Source of the DNA: an uncultured Emticicia sp.
GTDB taxonomy: Bacteria; Bacteroidota; Bacteroidia; Cytophagales; Spirosomataceae
Length of the DNA: 9,079 nt
Assembly: GCF_937903345.1 (NCBI RefSeq)
Contig: NZ_CALCZQ010000056.1
Location: forward strand, 1 to 9,079
Direction of reading: 5' to 3'
Position 1 is the first letter of the stretch. Each line of letters begins with the position of its first letter. The notes below the pieces were generated by a model, which searched no databases, was not told the origin of the DNA, and saw only the letters and a program-made list of their open reading frames with translations. Position numbers and translations under genes: made by a program. Of this stretch, positions 7,996 through 9,079 are shown one piece after another.

Positions 7996-8793
7996 ATGAA
8001 CGATAAATTTCAAAATAAATATAGAATTGATTCTGCCAGATTACAAAACTGGGATTACAGAAACAATGCGGCCTATTTTGTTACCATTTGTACGGCCAAT
8101 AGAGAACATTATTTTGGATATATCACAAATGGTAAAATGAATTTATCGCTTTTAGGTTCAACTGTTAATCAAGAATGGCTAAAATCAATTGAATTGCGAC
8201 CTGATATGAATTTGTCTCTTGGCGAATATGTTGTAATGCCTAATCACTTTCATGCTATAATTTTTATAGACATTAACAAATATAATTCACCTTCCCATTT
8301 ACAAGGTCTATCGCCAAACAATCAAATTCAAATTAAGAATTCTATCTCTGATTTGGATCATACCAATAATATTGTGGACATTAATGACATCAAAGATTGT
8401 AATGATAATAATGGGGTCATTGGAAATAATGATAATGATGCCAATCAAACAAATATTATAAACCATGACATTGATATGGATAATATAAACGTTCACGCGG
8501 CGGGTTGTAGAGACGCCATGCATGGCGTCTCTACGAATCCAAATCCAAATCCCAATCCAAACAACAACACCCTAACAGGTAATACATTTGGACCACAATC
8601 CAAAAATTTAGGTTCTATAATTCGTGGGTTTAAATCATCGGTTACCACATTTGCTCGAAAAAACGATATCCCTTTCCAATGGCAAACACGTTATCACGAT
8701 CATATTATTCGCAATGAAACTGAATTTTCCCGAATATCCAATTATATCTTAAACAATCCCTCCAAATGGCAGGATGACAAATTTTATTCATGA
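7996..8793 (+). CDS. REP-associated tyrosine transposase (RAYT, IS200-like Y1 family)
   Basis: A 265-residue single-strand DNA transposase of the HUH/Y1 type, a family that cuts and joins at REP-like hairpins. The N-terminus has YFVTICTANREHYFG; the metal-binding HUH motif is in MPNHFHAIIFI (H84, H86); the C-terminus has SIIRGFKSSVTTFARK, WQTRYHDHIIRN and the catalytic segment NYILNNPSKW with Tyr250. Between them, about residues 95-200, lies an Asn/Asp-rich linker that makes the protein longer than a typical RAYT (about 180-220). The linker contains a palindrome-encoded patch and an NP repeat. The catalytic residues are intact and the frame is unbroken, so it may be functional. It sits between hsdM (19-base gap) and hsdS (4-base overlap). 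No terminal inverted repeats or flanking duplications are visible, so it looks like a resident operon gene rather than a fresh insertion. Confidence 0.92.
   Translation: MNDKFQNKYRIDSARLQNWDYRNNAAYFVTICTANREHYFGYITNGKMNLSLLGSTVNQEWLKSIELRPDMNLSLGEYVVMPNHFHAIIFIDINKYNSPSHLQGLSPNNQIQIKNSISDLDHTNNIVDINDIKDCNDNNGVIGNNDNDANQTNIINHDIDMDNINVHAAGCRDAMHGVSTNPNPNPNPNNNTLTGNTFGPQSKNLGSIIRGFKSSVTTFARKNDIPFQWQTRYHDHIIRNETEFSRISNYILNNPSKWQDDKFYS
8507..8534. repeat. Perfect 28-bp palindrome (REP/MITE-like) inside the RAYT gene
   Basis: The left arm GTAGAGACGCCATG (8507-8520) is followed directly by its exact reverse complement (8521-8534), with no spacer. It is GC-richer than the flanking Asn/Asp-rich coding sequence, as is the short CGCGGCGGG just before it. 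The arm GTAGAGACGC recalls dispersed short palindromes that I remember from cyanobacterial and Bacteroidota genomes, an association I could not check. In RNA it would fold into a strong hairpin within the transcript upstream of hsdS. Confidence 0.85.
8536..8565 (+). repeat. Hexanucleotide tandem repeat AATCCA, encoding Asn-Pro repeats
   Basis: Four tandem hexamers (AATCCA, AATCCA, AATCCC, AATCCA; 8536-8559) are followed by AACAAC. They encode NPNPNPNP then NN in the RAYT linker and start one base after the palindrome. Gain or loss of units by slippage would keep the reading frame. Confidence 0.8.
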
Positions 8794-9079
8794 TGATAAA
8801 AAAGTACGACCAATATAAAAACAGCGGTGTAGAATGGTTGGGTGATATTCCTGAGCATTGGGAAACTAGAAGAATAAAGCATTTATTTAAAGAAATTAAC
8901 GAAAGAAGTTTTGATGGTTCAGAAGATTTACTTTCTGTATCACAGTATACTGGTGTAACAAATAAAAGTGAAAGACTTGAAGATGGTGGAATGTTAACAA
9001 ATGCAGCTACACTTGAAGGATATAAAAAAGTTTCAAAAAATGACTTAGTTAGTAATATTATGTTAGCTTGGAATGGAAG
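8790..9079 (+). CDS. hsdS: Type I restriction-modification specificity subunit HsdS, 5' part
   Basis: The first 96 codons, cut off by the window end, of the subunit that selects the DNA target for the HsdM/HsdR complex. The start has the familiar HsdS opening YKNSGVEWLGDIPEHWETRRI, followed by the beginning of the first target-recognition domain, with LLSVSQYTGV, the KVSKNDLVSN segment and MLAWNG. Two ATGs are adjacent, at 8790 and 8793. The first overlaps the RAYT stop as ATGA and the second as TGATG, so translation is probably coupled to RAYT. The recognised sequence cannot be read from this fragment, and whether the gene is full length is unknown. Confidence 0.93.
   Translation, partial: MMIKKYDQYKNSGVEWLGDIPEHWETRRIKHLFKEINERSFDGSEDLLSVSQYTGVTNKSERLEDGGMLTNAATLEGYKKVSKNDLVSNIMLAWNG

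Noticed and set aside
8308..8523. A 71-codon - strand open frame beginning at the palindrome centre.
   Set aside because: It is the antisense shadow of the Asn/Asp-rich RAYT linker (AAT/GAT codons read as ATT/ATC, giving an Ile-rich peptide), and its start exists only because the palindrome is symmetric.

Overview
The window looks like chromosomal DNA from a member of the Bacteroidota, most likely a flavobacterium. It is AT-rich, starts lack purine-rich Shine-Dalgarno sequences, the tRNA does not encode CCA, and there is a good TTG-N20-TAnnTTTG promoter of the type used in this phylum. The protein families fit too. This placement is inference from sequence character, not a database match.

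Layout, left to right: the 3' end of a tRNA-Ser(UGA) and its terminator (1-82); a 350-base stretch with GGTACCCTA repeats and a possible gene remnant (84-438); one very large gene (439-5241) for a 1600-residue protein that joins a DnaQ-like 3'-5' exonuclease, a RecQ-type SF2 helicase and a UvrD/Rep-type SF1 helicase; a 386-base gap with a palindrome and a promoter (5242-5627); then a type I restriction-modification operon: hsdM (5628-7976), a REP-associated tyrosine transposase (RAYT; 7996-8793), and the first 96 codons of hsdS (8790 to the window end). All genes are on the + strand. No hsdR is in the window; it may lie beyond the right edge.

The setting, next to a tRNA gene with a type I RM system and a helicase-nuclease fusion, resembles an accessory or defence island. 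HsdM and HsdS together would form the methyltransferase, with HsdS choosing the DNA target. The exonuclease-helicase-helicase protein could unwind and degrade DNA or process repair intermediates. Its link to the RM system rests only on adjacency and same-strand order, and the RM operon appears to have its own promoter.

The most unusual points are the triple fusion, the RAYT gene sitting inside the hsdM-hsdS operon with a start/stop overlap to hsdS, and a perfect 28-bp palindrome inside the RAYT reading frame that encodes the same residues in either orientation.
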